A stretch of DNA of 59,906 bases, from assembly GCF_004212635.1 (NCBI RefSeq), contig NZ_PSRT01000044.1:1-59906 (forward strand), written 5' to 3'. This DNA is from Bradyrhizobium genosp. SA-3 (lineage in GTDB: Bacteria > Pseudomonadota > Alphaproteobacteria > Rhizobiales > Xanthobacteraceae). The notes under the pieces are model-generated. The model searched no databases and was not told the origin of the DNA. It saw only the letters and a list, made by a program, of their open reading frames with translations. This document shows positions 43,617-52,451 of this stretch, in pieces (position 1 is the stretch's first letter; each line of letters begins with the position of its first letter). Position numbers and translations under genes: made by a program.

Positions 43617-44378
43617 TCAAATGTCCTGCCAGAATTGATCATAGCTGGGTCTGCGCCGTTCATCGAAGGATCGCAATCCCTCACGCCACTCGGCCGGCGG
43701 AACATCCTCGGGCGAAGACAGCACGCGCGCCCAATCCGTTTCGTCGTGATGGGCAAGGTTACGTTTCGCGGCAGCGATCGCGCCCGGCGGCGCCGACTGC
43801 ACGATACCCAGCGCGAGGTCGATTGCGCTTGAGAAGACATCAGCCGTTGGGACCACGCGATTTGCCAATCCCCATTCGACGGCCTCGGCTGCGCTCAACC
43901 GGCGGCGGGTCAGGATCAACTCGGCGGCACGCCTCGTGCCCACCGCCCGGTGGAGGCGCGCCAGCGCGGTGTTCGGGATGACGCCGTGTCCCAATTCGGG
44001 GAGGGCGACATAACTCTCCGTTCCCATCATGACGAGATCGCAGGAGAGCGTCAGCTCAAATCCGCCGCCGAGAGCGCCGCCCTGGACCGCCGCGATGGTG
44101 GGACGCGTCTCCTCGGCCAAGGCGCGAAACAGCAGGGCGGGATCGGTTGGGTCGTGAGCGCCGCTCATCCATCCAGCCTTCAGATCGTCAATGTTGGCGC
44201 CCGCGCAGAACACCGGACCATTGGCGGCGATCACGATGGCTCGCGCCTTCTCGTCGCGAGACCGCTCGATCAGCTCGAGCAGCATCGCGACCGAAGCCCT
44301 GGACAGGGCATTGCGTCGCTGCGCGTCGTTCAAGGTAAGAACGGCGATGTCGCCGTGGCGGCTGTAAAGCACCGGCAT
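43617..44378 (-). CDS. Enoyl-CoA hydratase/isomerase
   Basis: A 253-residue crotonase-fold enzyme with both catalytic glutamates in place: ALPELGHGVIPN and RRAAELILTRR. The oxyanion site is NGPVFCAGANIDDLKAG and QGGALGGGFELTLSCDLVM. It is therefore a credible trans-2-enoyl-CoA hydratase, unlike the crotonases at 19071 and 21987. It lies two bases after the thioesterase gene and fits a beta-oxidation step after the acyl-CoA dehydrogenase of the same arm. Confidence 0.9.
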   Translation of the reverse strand: MPVLYSRHGDIAVLTLNDAQRRNALSRASVAMLLELIERSRDEKARAIVIAANGPVFCAGANIDDLKAGWMSGAHDPTDPALLFRALAEETRPTIAAVQGGALGGGFELTLSCDLVMMGTESYVALPELGHGVIPNTALARLHRAVGTRRAAELILTRRRLSAAEAVEWGLANRVVPTADVFSSAIDLALGIVQSAPPGAIAAAKRNLAHHDETDWARVLSSPEDVPPAEWREGLRSFDERRRPSYDQFWQDI

Positions 44379-44380
44379 GG

Positions 44381-44839
44381 TCAGGCTCCCGCTAAACTGG
44401 AGAAATCGCCGAGCAGATGCCGCCGGATGTCGTCCGGAACGGCATATGGCTTACCCGCCTGGAGCAGCACGCAGGATGCTGTCGCGGACGCCACGCATGT
44501 CCCGGCGCGGAAGACGCCTTGCAGGACCTCGAAAGACGAGCGGCCGATATAAGTGACGGTCGAGCCGATATTGACCTCGCCCGGATAGAAGATTTCGGCA
44601 TGGAATTCGATGGTCAGCCGTCCGACCACGACGTTGAGCCCATCCATCAGGCGGCTGATCGCGGGATCCGCAAACAGCTCCATGCGACCGCTTTCCAAGA
44701 AGCTGGCGATCGCTGCGTTGTTGACGTGCCGGAACTGATCCGTATCTGCGTTGCGCAGCTTTTCCAGGCTCCAGAACCGGAAGTGCTCCGGCATCAGCCG
44801 TGGCGTTGAAGGGGCGCGCGAAACCGGATCCTCGTTCAT
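44381..44839 (-). CDS. Acyl-CoA thioesterase, 4HBT hot-dog family
   Basis: A 152-residue single hot-dog domain. The active-site pattern RNADTDQFRHVNNAAIASFLESGRMELF is that of 4-hydroxybenzoyl-CoA-type thioesterases (Asp, then HVNN). The start at ATG 44839 gives this N-terminus; the open frame further upstream overlaps the lyase gene. It may release an end product or recover CoA from dead-end thioesters. The spacing to both neighbours (2 and 11 bases) shows it is in the operon. Confidence 0.88.
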   Translation of the reverse strand: MNEDPVSRAPSTPRLMPEHFRFWSLEKLRNADTDQFRHVNNAAIASFLESGRMELFADPAISRLMDGLNVVVGRLTIEFHAEIFYPGEVNIGSTVTYIGRSSFEVLQGVFRAGTCVASATASCVLLQAGKPYAVPDDIRRHLLGDFSSLAGA

Positions 44840-44850
44840 CCGACGCTCCC

Positions 44851-45630
44851 TCACTCGCGCGGTCGGGAGTGCTCGGTGGCCTCGTGCTCGATCCGGTAAT
44901 AGATCTCCTCGGCCATCGGCTGACGCATTTCCTCGATGATGTGCCCGACAAGCCCGACCGCGCGAGCCGCCACGGCGAGGCCGCGGCACATCTTCCAGGG
45001 CAGCTTGAACTCCGAGGCGATGGCTGCCATCGCGCCGGTGACGTTGAGGGGAAGCGGCCGGCCGTATTGCTGGCTTGCCTCCGCGCCGATGTTCTCCATC
45101 AGCTCCACGTATCGACCAGCAAAACCGGTTTCGCGCGCGACCTTGAACAGGGCCGGTGTGCGCGGATCGATCGGCTTGTGGAAGGGATGACCGACGCCCG
45201 GAATGATCTCACGCCGGCTCCTGTGGGCGCTGACGATGTCGGCCGCCAGCCGCTTCAGATCGACGGACGCCTGCGGGTCGGGCAACGCCTCCTGGAGCAT
45301 CTTCGCCGCGTTGTCCAGCGAGCCGACGAACACGGAGCCGAGTCCCAGCAGTCCCGCGGCCACCGAAGCCTGCACGGCTTCCGGCGCGCCGCAATAGGTC
45401 ATGCGCGTGGCGAGGGACGAGGGCGTAATTCCATGCTCTACCAGGATCACCATCATGGCGTTGAACATGCGCGCTTCGTTCGCGTTCGGAAGGCGTGCGA
45501 AAATCTCGAGGAACGCCATCTGTCCGAAATCGACGACGCCGACGATCTCGGTGCAGAGGTCGAGCCCGTGGACCTTGATTTGCGTGGGAGTCGCCCAAGC
45601 GATGTCGGATTTGATCTCGTGTTGTTTCAT
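44851..45630 (-). CDS. Citryl-CoA-lyase-like protein (citrate synthase fold)
   Basis: A 259-residue protein related to the citryl-CoA lyase / ATP-citrate-lyase C-terminal part of the citrate synthase superfamily. It has IIPGVGHPFHKPIDPRTP with the catalytic histidine (His148), and GSVFVGSLDNAAKM, which corresponds to the RFGGALDxAA of that branch. The third catalytic residue, an aspartate in LNVDG, is threonine here (LNVTGAMAAI, residue 198). Family members cleave or form a C-C bond between an acetyl-CoA unit and an oxoacid. In this operon it may cleave a 3-hydroxyacyl-CoA made by the dehydrogenase and hydratase. It lies 10 bases from the CoA ligase gene. Confidence 0.85.
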   Translation of the reverse strand: MKQHEIKSDIAWATPTQIKVHGLDLCTEIVGVVDFGQMAFLEIFARLPNANEARMFNAMMVILVEHGITPSSLATRMTYCGAPEAVQASVAAGLLGLGSVFVGSLDNAAKMLQEALPDPQASVDLKRLAADIVSAHRSRREIIPGVGHPFHKPIDPRTPALFKVARETGFAGRYVELMENIGAEASQQYGRPLPLNVTGAMAAIASEFKLPWKMCRGLAVAARAVGLVGHIIEEMRQPMAEEIYYRIEHEATEHSRPRE

Positions 45631-45640
45631 GTCAACCTCG

Positions 45641-47176
45641 TCAGGTGATGGGAGCGGAGCTGAGGAGCTGGGAGGCGTGCTCCCTCAGCGCTGCCTTGCG
45701 AATCTTGGTGCCGTTCGGGCCGTCGATGACCGGGAACGCGTCGACCTGAACGATGCGACGCGGGACCTTGTAGTTGGCGATGCCTTCGCGGCAGTAGGCG
45801 AGCAGCTCCGTCTCGCCGAGCTGGCGGTCGGCGCGAACAAAGGCAACCGCAACGTCTCCTTCGCCTTCGAGGCGCACGCCAACGACCTGAGCGGCACACA
45901 CGTCCGGATGGCGGCAGAGAAACGTCTCGATCTCGCTGGGGTCGACTAGGTAGCCGCGCAGGCGCAGGCCGTCGCCGATGCGCGACAGGAAAACGAAGGC
46001 CTCCTTGTCCGCATAAGCGAAATCGCCGGTTCGGTACCAGCCGTCGGAGGTGAACGACCGCGCGGTTGCGGCCTCGTTGTTCAGATAGCCGGACATCACA
46101 TTGTAGCCTCGGATCTGCAACTCACCGGTCGCGCCGGGCGCCACCGGCGTTTCGCTGTCGAGCTCGACGATGCGAAATGCCATCTCGCCGGAGAGCAAAC
46201 GACCGCCAGGCAGCGACCTGGCTTCGATCGATTCGGAGGGCGAGCGCGCGGCCATCAGGGCAAAACCTTCGGATGAGCCGTATACGCTCACGAGGCGCAA
46301 TCGCCATTTGTCTTCGGCCGTCCTCATCACCCGATCGGTCAGGCCCGCAAAATCGGCAAAACCTCCGGCGCGCAGCGTCGAGAGTTTTGCCGCAGGCACG
46401 TTGAAGACGGCATCGAGCAGTCCGTCGGAGCCAAACACATGGGTCGCCGCGTGTCGCTCGATCGCCGATGCGGCTTCGCCGGCCTTGAAGACCGGCAGGA
46501 GAATGCAGGTTCCGCCGCCCGCAAGCGTCGCTATGGCCTGGACAAATCCCAGGACCCCATAGAGGGGCAACGCACACAGCGTCTTGTCGCCGGGATGGAT
46601 GTCGAATGCCGAAGCGACGGTGTGGCCGTGGGTGCGGCAGCTATGCTGGTCGTGAACCGCGAGCTTCGGCGCACCGGTCGTTCCGGACGTGCTGAACGTG
46701 CACAGCAGATCCTGCGGCCGGCCAACAGCTTCAACATGACCGTCGGCGCCCGCATGGAAACGGCTCGGGTCGGCGATCTCGATGACGTGCGCGAGCGTGG
46801 GCACCTCACCCTGGATGTCGCGCACGATCTGCGCGAAGGCCACTTCGAGGAAGCTGGTCGCTGCCACGACGGCTTTCGCGCGGGACAACGCGATGACATG
46901 GAGTGCTTCGGCGCGCCGGTATCGCGTGCTGATCGGAACGACCAAAATCCCCTGATGCGCGGCGGCAAACAGGAATTGCAGCCAGGTCGGGCCATCAGGG
47001 ATCCAGAGCGCGATCACGTCGCCGCGCGTCAAGCCGAGGCTGCTCAGAAAGGCTGCCGCGCGGTTCGACGCTTCGGCCAGATCCCTGCGCGTAGCGACAT
47101 AGTCGCCCAGATAGATCGCCGGCGCGTCGGCATTGTCTTCGAGCAGACCGAAAAAGGCGCTTGGCGCTCCACTCAT
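45641..47176 (-). CDS. AMP-dependent CoA ligase
   Basis: A 511-residue ANL-superfamily ligase. It shows the phosphate loop CTFSTSGTTGAPKLAVHD (about residues 165-182), SVYGSSEGFALM, GYNVMSGYLNNEAAT, and DGWYRTGDFAYADKEAFVFLSRIGDGLRLRGYLVDPSEIE. The C-terminal catalytic lysine is probably in GTKIRKAALR. I start it at ATG 47176, with GGGGATCACA upstream; a longer open frame overlaps the acyl-CoA dehydrogenase. It likely activates the acid imported by the divergent Liv system. It starts 14 bases after the dehydrogenase stop. Confidence 0.9.
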   Translation of the reverse strand: MSGAPSAFFGLLEDNADAPAIYLGDYVATRRDLAEASNRAAAFLSSLGLTRGDVIALWIPDGPTWLQFLFAAAHQGILVVPISTRYRRAEALHVIALSRAKAVVAATSFLEVAFAQIVRDIQGEVPTLAHVIEIADPSRFHAGADGHVEAVGRPQDLLCTFSTSGTTGAPKLAVHDQHSCRTHGHTVASAFDIHPGDKTLCALPLYGVLGFVQAIATLAGGGTCILLPVFKAGEAASAIERHAATHVFGSDGLLDAVFNVPAAKLSTLRAGGFADFAGLTDRVMRTAEDKWRLRLVSVYGSSEGFALMAARSPSESIEARSLPGGRLLSGEMAFRIVELDSETPVAPGATGELQIRGYNVMSGYLNNEAATARSFTSDGWYRTGDFAYADKEAFVFLSRIGDGLRLRGYLVDPSEIETFLCRHPDVCAAQVVGVRLEGEGDVAVAFVRADRQLGETELLAYCREGIANYKVPRRIVQVDAFPVIDGPNGTKIRKAALREHASQLLSSAPIT

Positions 47177-47190
47177 TGTGATCCCCTGCG

Positions 47191-48336
47191 TCAGTTGGAA
47201 AGAGCCTGGCGAGCGATTTGAATTCGCTGCATCTCGGATGTGCCTTCGCCCAGCCGGAACGCGCGGGCATCCCGATAGAAACGCTCGATGGGGAGCTCGC
47301 ACATGTACCCCATCCCGCCGAAGATCTGGAGGCAGCGATCGACGACGCGGCATCCCATCTCGCTGGCGTACAGCTTGGCCCTGGACACCGCGATCCGTGC
47401 GGTCGGATCTTCCTGGTCGCACATTGCGGCGGCGCGATAGATCAGCGCCCGCGTTGCTTCGATCTCGACATCGTTGTCCGCGATCATGAACTGAATGGCC
47501 TGATGGCCCGCAAGCTGCGAGCCGAACGCGCGGCGCTCCTTCGCGTAAGCGACGGACATGTCATGCGCGCGTTGCGCCAATCCCAGCGACCGGCAGGCCG
47601 AGAGGATTCTGTCGTGGTTGATCGAGGCCATCATTACCAGGAAGCCGTCGCCGGGGCGGCCGAGAACGTCGGCATCCGCAACGAAGCAGTCCTCAAGCGA
47701 GAAGCCGTTCAGATGATAGCCGTGCCACCCCATCTTCTTGTAGCGCGTCATGCCGACGAGCCCCGGATTGGTGCGCTTGACGATGAACGTGGTCAGCCGC
47801 CTCTTGAGGGAGGCGGAGGCATCGGTGACGGCCAGCACGATCACGTAGTCGCAGGTCTCGACGTTGGAGATGAACTGCTTCGCTCCTTCGAGGCGCCAGC
47901 CGCCCTCGACCTTCATCGCCTTGGTGCGGATCGCGCCGAGATCCGAGCCGGCATCCGGTTCGGTGAGGGCATATGTCATCGTCACGCGGCCGGACACGAG
48001 ATCGGGAAGAATGCGGCCGCGCTGCTCCTCGTTGAGGTGGATCAGCGAGAGTGGCAGGAATCCGACGACCTCGGACAGCGGAACGGAGGTGTGGGTGACC
48101 TCTTCCAGGATTCCGACCTGCGCCGCGACCGGAAGGCCGTACCCGCCGAGCTCGGGCGGAAGATTGAAGCCGTAGATCCCGAGCTCCGATGCCTCGCTGC
48201 GCAGCTTGGCCAAGAGATCGGGAGATACGTTGTCGTCGCTCTCGATCTGCTGTTCGAGCGGCTCCAGACGGTTGCGGACGAATCCCCGCACCGTCTGGCG
48301 GAGCATCGTCATTTCATGCGAGGCAAGGTCGATCAT
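47191..48336 (-). CDS. Acyl-CoA dehydrogenase
   Basis: A 381-residue FAD-dependent dehydrogenase. It has the FAD/substrate signature MTYALTEPDAGSDLGAIRTKA, the segment QLAGHQAIQFMIADN, and QIFGGMGYMCELPIERFYRDARAFRLGEGTSEMQRIQIAR near the end, where the glutamate of GEGTSE is the catalytic base. It forms the double bond of an acyl-CoA. It is the first gene of the leftward arm. The operator-like palindrome at 48346-48362 lies 10 bases before its ATG, so a bound repressor would block its expression. Confidence 0.93.
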   Translation of the reverse strand: MIDLASHEMTMLRQTVRGFVRNRLEPLEQQIESDDNVSPDLLAKLRSEASELGIYGFNLPPELGGYGLPVAAQVGILEEVTHTSVPLSEVVGFLPLSLIHLNEEQRGRILPDLVSGRVTMTYALTEPDAGSDLGAIRTKAMKVEGGWRLEGAKQFISNVETCDYVIVLAVTDASASLKRRLTTFIVKRTNPGLVGMTRYKKMGWHGYHLNGFSLEDCFVADADVLGRPGDGFLVMMASINHDRILSACRSLGLAQRAHDMSVAYAKERRAFGSQLAGHQAIQFMIADNDVEIEATRALIYRAAAMCDQEDPTARIAVSRAKLYASEMGCRVVDRCLQIFGGMGYMCELPIERFYRDARAFRLGEGTSEMQRIQIARQALSN

Positions 48337-48345
48337 GGAAATCTC

Positions 48346-48362
48346 CGAAAACGATTTCGTAA
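48346..48362. promoter_or_regulatory. LacI-type operator, leftward arm
   Basis: CGAAAACGATTTCGTAA is the exact reverse complement of 17 bases in the palindrome at 49503-49522. It sits 10 bases before the acyl-CoA dehydrogenase start and about 55 bases before the lacI-type start codon. Confidence 0.8.
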
Positions 48363-48416
48363 ATAACCTAGACGCCGGCGAACTCCTGTGTCAAGTGTTG
48401 GCGGCAAGAGGCTTGA

Positions 48417-49457
48417 ATGAAGCAGCGGATCAACATCGTAGAGCTCGCCCGGCATTTGGGGCTCGCCGTGTCGACGGTCTCCAAGGCCATCAACGACCGC
48501 GGCGATGTGAGCGATGCGACCAAGCGGCGTGTGCTGGAAGCGGCGGACAAATTTGGCTTTTCACCGGATCCGGCGGGGCGGCGGCTTCGCACCCAAACGT
48601 CCGAGACGATCGGCTTCGTGCTGTCGCCGCCGCAGACCCATTTCGCGCATCCGTTCTTCCTCGATCTGCTCATGGGGATTGACCAGAACCTCAGTCAGAC
48701 CCCGTTTCAGCTCATCATCGTCGCCGGTCGAACGCTGGAGACGGAGATCGATTGCTTCCGCCGGCTGGTCGAGCGGCAGCGGGTCGACGGTGTGCTGTTC
48801 GGCCGCACGCGCCGCGACGATCCCCGGATCCGCTATCTCCAGGAACGCAACGTGCCGTTTGTCGCGCTGGGTCGAAGCGAGACCGGCAAGCCGTTTCCCT
48901 TCGTGGACATCGACCGAACGGTCGCCGGCCGCAACGGAACCGCCCGTTTCGTAGGGTTTGGACATCGCCGGATCGGGCTCTTGAGCACGCCGGGATACCT
49001 CATGATCAGCCACCTCTTGCAGGAAGGCTATCGCGCGGCCCTGAAGGCGGCGAAGTTGCCATTCGATGCTGATCTCGTGGTCGAGACCAGCACCAGTGAA
49101 GAGGGTGGGCTGAACGGCGCCCGGCAGCTGCTCGCCATGAGCGATCCGCCGACGGCGATCATGTGCGGTCATGACCTGATTGCCACCGGCGCGATGCAGG
49201 CGATCGCGGAAACGGGCAGGCGCCCGGGCGTCGATGTTTCGGTGATCGGGTGCGACAATCACCCGCTCGGTCCCTATCTGAATCCGCCCCTGACCACATT
49301 TTCCGCGCCGACGTTTGAGGCTGGCCGCCGCATGGTCGATCTGCTTCTTGCCTCCATGGACGGCCGTTCGCCCAAGGAATTGCAGGAAATCTGGTCGCCC
49401 GAGCTGATTCTGCGCTCGTCTCACGGCAGCCAATTGGTCGCGGCCGGCGAAATCTGA
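48417..49457 (+). CDS. LacI-family transcriptional regulator
   Basis: A complete 346-residue regulator. The N-terminal LacI helix-turn-helix (NIVELARHLGLAVSTVSKAINDR, then the hinge helix PAGRRLRTQ) is followed by a periplasmic-binding-protein-like sensor domain (ETIGFVLSPPQTHFAHPFFLDLLMGI, VDGVLFGRTRRDD, IMCGHDLIATGAMQAI). It lies between two divergent catabolic operons, each with the same palindrome before its first gene, and close to its own start. It is therefore the likely local repressor, released by a pathway intermediate or the imported substrate. Confidence 0.94.
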   Translation: MKQRINIVELARHLGLAVSTVSKAINDRGDVSDATKRRVLEAADKFGFSPDPAGRRLRTQTSETIGFVLSPPQTHFAHPFFLDLLMGIDQNLSQTPFQLIIVAGRTLETEIDCFRRLVERQRVDGVLFGRTRRDDPRIRYLQERNVPFVALGRSETGKPFPFVDIDRTVAGRNGTARFVGFGHRRIGLLSTPGYLMISHLLQEGYRAALKAAKLPFDADLVVETSTSEEGGLNGARQLLAMSDPPTAIMCGHDLIATGAMQAIAETGRRPGVDVSVIGCDNHPLGPYLNPPLTTFSAPTFEAGRRMVDLLLASMDGRSPKELQEIWSPELILRSSHGSQLVAAGEI

Positions 49458-49502
49458 AGGCCACCATCTCTCGCTTGACAAGCCGGGCCCGCGCGACCTA
49501 GA

Positions 49503-49522
49503 TTACGAAATCGTTTTCGTAA
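49503..49522. promoter_or_regulatory. LacI-type operator, rightward arm
   Basis: The sequence TTACGAAATCGTTTTCGTAA has perfect 8-base arms (TTACGAAA / TTTCGTAA) around TCGT, 14 bases before the start codon of the binding-protein gene. It matches the site at 48346-48362 over 17 bases. Confidence 0.82.
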
Positions 49523-49536
49523 ATCGGGAGTTTGCG

Positions 49537-50664
49537 ATGTGGCCTCTGCAGAAAGTCGCGGTTCTTGCGTTTTCGATGCTTCTCGCGCTCGCCGGGCAGG
49601 CGTCCGCTGAGGATCTTCGCATCGGAGCAATCTTCCCCCTAAGCGGCGCCAACGCCGATTACGGCGATCTCTACATGGGGGCGACCGAGCTCGCGGTCTC
49701 CCACCTCAACGACGCGAAAGTGCTCGGCGGAAAGCTGTCGATCGCCTACGAGGACAGTCAGGCGCTCCCGCAGCAGGGGGTGATCGCCATGAACAAGCTC
49801 GTGAACGTCGAGAAGGTCAGCTACGTGCTCTCCGCTTTCACCGGCGTGTCCAAGGCGATCTCCACGACAGCGGCGCGAAGCCACACGGTTGCCGTCAATG
49901 GCGGCGGGGTCGGGCCCGACCTTGCCGAACTCGGTGAGTATTTCTGGAACGTCATCCCGCTGGCCAATTTCGAGGTGCGGGCGATGGCGCCCTACCTCGT
50001 CCAGAAGCGGGGATTGAAGCGGTTTGTCCTCGTCTATGTCGACGATCCGCTCGGCCAGTCGATCAAGCGCGAGCTCGAATCCAGCCTGCCTTCGCTCGGC
50101 GCGACGCTTTCCGAGGCGCTGTCCGTGCCGTCGAATGCGCAGCAGTTCAGCGGGGTTGCGGCGCGGGTGCGCGATGCCAAGCCGGACGTCGTCTACATCG
50201 CCTCGTTCGGCGCGCAGCAGTCGCAGATTATCAAGCAGTTGCGCGACAACGGCGTTACGCAGCAGCTCGCCAGCTACTCGGGGTTCGCGATTCCCGCCAT
50301 CGCCAGCCTTCCCGAGGCCAAGGGAGCGCTGTTCACGACGCAGCGCATCGACTGGAATTCCGGCGATCCGGTGACCAAGCGCTTCACGCGGGAATACCAG
50401 ACCAAGACCAACAGGGCGCCGACGGCCTACGCCGCGAACTACTACAACGCCGTGATCCTGTACGGCACCCTGGCGTCGGCTTTGCAGAAGGCCGGCTTGC
50501 CGATCACGGGCGAGAACCTCTTGGCGGAGCGTCGTGAGATCGGAGCGTTCGATCTGGTCGGTGGGCGTGTCACCTTCGAGAAAGACGGCACGATCCGGTC
50601 GGCGATGCAGATCAACGAAGTGGATGGCGAGCCGGCCATCGTTGAGACCGTTGCGGCTCACTAG
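49537..50664 (+). CDS. livK: Periplasmic substrate-binding protein of the second Liv-type importer
   Basis: A 375-residue type I binding protein with a classical Sec signal (VAVLAFSMLLALAGQASAE, cleavage near residue 25). The mature start EDLRIGAIFPLSGANADYGDLYMG is typical of the LivJ/LivK family. It delivers the ligand to the following LivHMGF genes. Together with the catabolic arm it points to an organic acid rather than an amino acid, but the ligand is unknown. It is the first gene of the rightward operon. Confidence 0.93.
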   Translation: MWPLQKVAVLAFSMLLALAGQASAEDLRIGAIFPLSGANADYGDLYMGATELAVSHLNDAKVLGGKLSIAYEDSQALPQQGVIAMNKLVNVEKVSYVLSAFTGVSKAISTTAARSHTVAVNGGGVGPDLAELGEYFWNVIPLANFEVRAMAPYLVQKRGLKRFVLVYVDDPLGQSIKRELESSLPSLGATLSEALSVPSNAQQFSGVAARVRDAKPDVVYIASFGAQQSQIIKQLRDNGVTQQLASYSGFAIPAIASLPEAKGALFTTQRIDWNSGDPVTKRFTREYQTKTNRAPTAYAANYYNAVILYGTLASALQKAGLPITGENLLAERREIGAFDLVGGRVTFEKDGTIRSAMQINEVDGEPAIVETVAAH

Positions 50665-50687
50665 CTCTGGCGCCTGTGCGAGGACCC

Positions 50688-51560
50688 ATGCTGCTACTCC
50701 AACTCATCATCAACGGGATCCAGGTTGGGGCGCTCTACGGCCTGACCGCGGTCGGTTTCTCGCTGATCTTCGGGGCCACGAAGATCTTCCACTTCGCTCA
50801 CGGCGCGAGCTTCGCGATCAGCGCGTACGTATTCTACTATCTCTATGCGGTTCTCCTGGTCTGGTGGCCGATCGCGATCCTCGCGGCCTGCATCGTGGTC
50901 GTGGTGTTCGGAGTTACCCTGGACCGTTATGTCTATGGCCCGATCCAGAGCACCGACGGATCGTTCTTCACGATCTTCGTGGGCTCCTTCGGCGTCGCCG
51001 TCGTCATTCAGAACCTGATCGGGACCGTCTTCGGGCGCGGCTTCATTTCGGTGCCCTCGGTATTGAGCAGGAGCGTCGAGCTCGTGCCCGGACTCTACGT
51101 GGCGCCCACGGCGGGGATTGCCGTCGTCACCGCGGTGGCGTGCTTCGTCGCGCTCCAGCTGTTTCTCGGCAGGACCAATATCGGGATCGCACTCCGCGCG
51201 CTGTCCGAGAGTCCCGCGCTGGTGCGGACGTTTGGCTTGAACCCGAAGGCCGTGTCGACATGCGCGTTCGCGCTCGGCTCCCTGCTCGTCGTCCCGGCCG
51301 CCGTGCTCACCAGCATGACGTCGGGGCTGAATGCCGCGATCGGCGGCCGCGTCATGCTGATCAGCGTTGCCGCCACCATCGTCGGCGGCGTCGGCAGCCT
51401 GCGCGGCGCTGCCTGCGCGGGGCTGCTGCTGGGCATTGCGGAAAACCTGGCGTTGTGGCGGTTCGATCCGCAGTGGAGCGAGGCGGTCACCTTCCTCATT
51501 CTGTTCGCGTTCATCGTCCTGCGTCCGTCAGGCTTTTTCGGCCGCGTCGTGACTAGCTGA
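50688..51560 (+). CDS. livH: Second Liv-type importer permease (LivH)
   Basis: A 290-residue LivH permease: GIQVGALYGLTAVGFSLIFGATKIFHFAHGASF at the N-terminus and SVAATIVGGVGSLRGAACAGLLLGI near the end. ATG 50688 is the usual start; a GTG at 50676 is also in frame. It is distinct in sequence from the LivH at 15536. The gap to the binding-protein gene is 23 bases. Confidence 0.92.
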   Translation: MLLLQLIINGIQVGALYGLTAVGFSLIFGATKIFHFAHGASFAISAYVFYYLYAVLLVWWPIAILAACIVVVVFGVTLDRYVYGPIQSTDGSFFTIFVGSFGVAVVIQNLIGTVFGRGFISVPSVLSRSVELVPGLYVAPTAGIAVVTAVACFVALQLFLGRTNIGIALRALSESPALVRTFGLNPKAVSTCAFALGSLLVVPAAVLTSMTSGLNAAIGGRVMLISVAATIVGGVGSLRGAACAGLLLGIAENLALWRFDPQWSEAVTFLILFAFIVLRPSGFFGRVVTS

Positions 51561-51571
51561 GGGCCTGCATC

Positions 51572-52450
51572 GTGATCGCTTATCTCGTAAACCTTGCAAC
51601 GCTGGTCTGCATCAACGCCATTTTGGCGATCACCCTGAATTTCATCATGGGATATGCGGGCATTTTCTCGCTTGCCCACGCGGTGTTCTTCGGCGTCGGC
51701 GCGTATGTTGCGGCATTCATTGCCTTGCAGTGGACGGATTCGTTGCTGCTTCAGTTACCGGCCGCGATGCTCATCGCCGGAGTGATCTCGGCGGCCCTGG
51801 CCCTGCCTGCCTTGAGGGTGCGAGGCGACTACTTCGTGGCGGCCTCGCTCGGCTTTCAGGTCCTCGCCGCAACAGTGTTCTCGGAGTGGAAGTCGATCAC
51901 GGGCGGCATCGGCGGGCTCGTCGGCATCCCGCCGGCAAGCATCGCGGGACACGCGTTCGGTGATCCCGTCGAGTTCCTCGGCCTTGCCGGCGTGACATTG
52001 GCCATGGTGGTGGTCCTGACCACGGCCATCGTGCGTTCGAGCTTCGGTCGCAGCCTCAAAGCCATCAGGGACAGCGAGTCGGCCGCGCTGGCGTTCGGGA
52101 AAAATGTCGCGCTGATCAAGACGCTCTCGGTGTTCTACTCGACCGCGATCTGCGCCGTGGCGGGCGTTCTGTATGCCGACTACCTCAGCTTCATCAACGT
52201 CGAGAGTTTCACCATCGATGCCTCGACGCTTTTCATGGCGATGGTGATCGTCGGCGGCATCGGAACGGTGTGGGGGCCGATCGTCGGGGCGGTTCTTCTT
52301 ACGCTGCTGCCGGCTGCCTTGACCTATCTACCGTTCCTCCCGCGAACCGAGATCGGATCCGTGCAGCAGATGATCTACGGGCTCGCGATGGTTCTCTTGA
52401 TGATCTTCAAGCCGGACGGCCTGATGGGCGTGAAGCAAGGGGAGGCGTGA
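51572..52450 (+). CDS. livM: Second Liv-type importer permease (LivM)
   Basis: A 292-residue LivM permease with NFIMGYAGIFSLAHAVFFGVGAYVA, LPALRVRGDYFVAASLGFQVL, and the coupling segment AIRDSESAALAFGKNV. The start is GTG 51572, 11 bases after livH. It ends directly before the ATPase gene. Confidence 0.92.
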   Translation: MIAYLVNLATLVCINAILAITLNFIMGYAGIFSLAHAVFFGVGAYVAAFIALQWTDSLLLQLPAAMLIAGVISAALALPALRVRGDYFVAASLGFQVLAATVFSEWKSITGGIGGLVGIPPASIAGHAFGDPVEFLGLAGVTLAMVVVLTTAIVRSSFGRSLKAIRDSESAALAFGKNVALIKTLSVFYSTAICAVAGVLYADYLSFINVESFTIDASTLFMAMVIVGGIGTVWGPIVGAVLLTLLPAALTYLPFLPRTEIGSVQQMIYGLAMVLLMIFKPDGLMGVKQGEA

Positions 52451-52451
52451 C

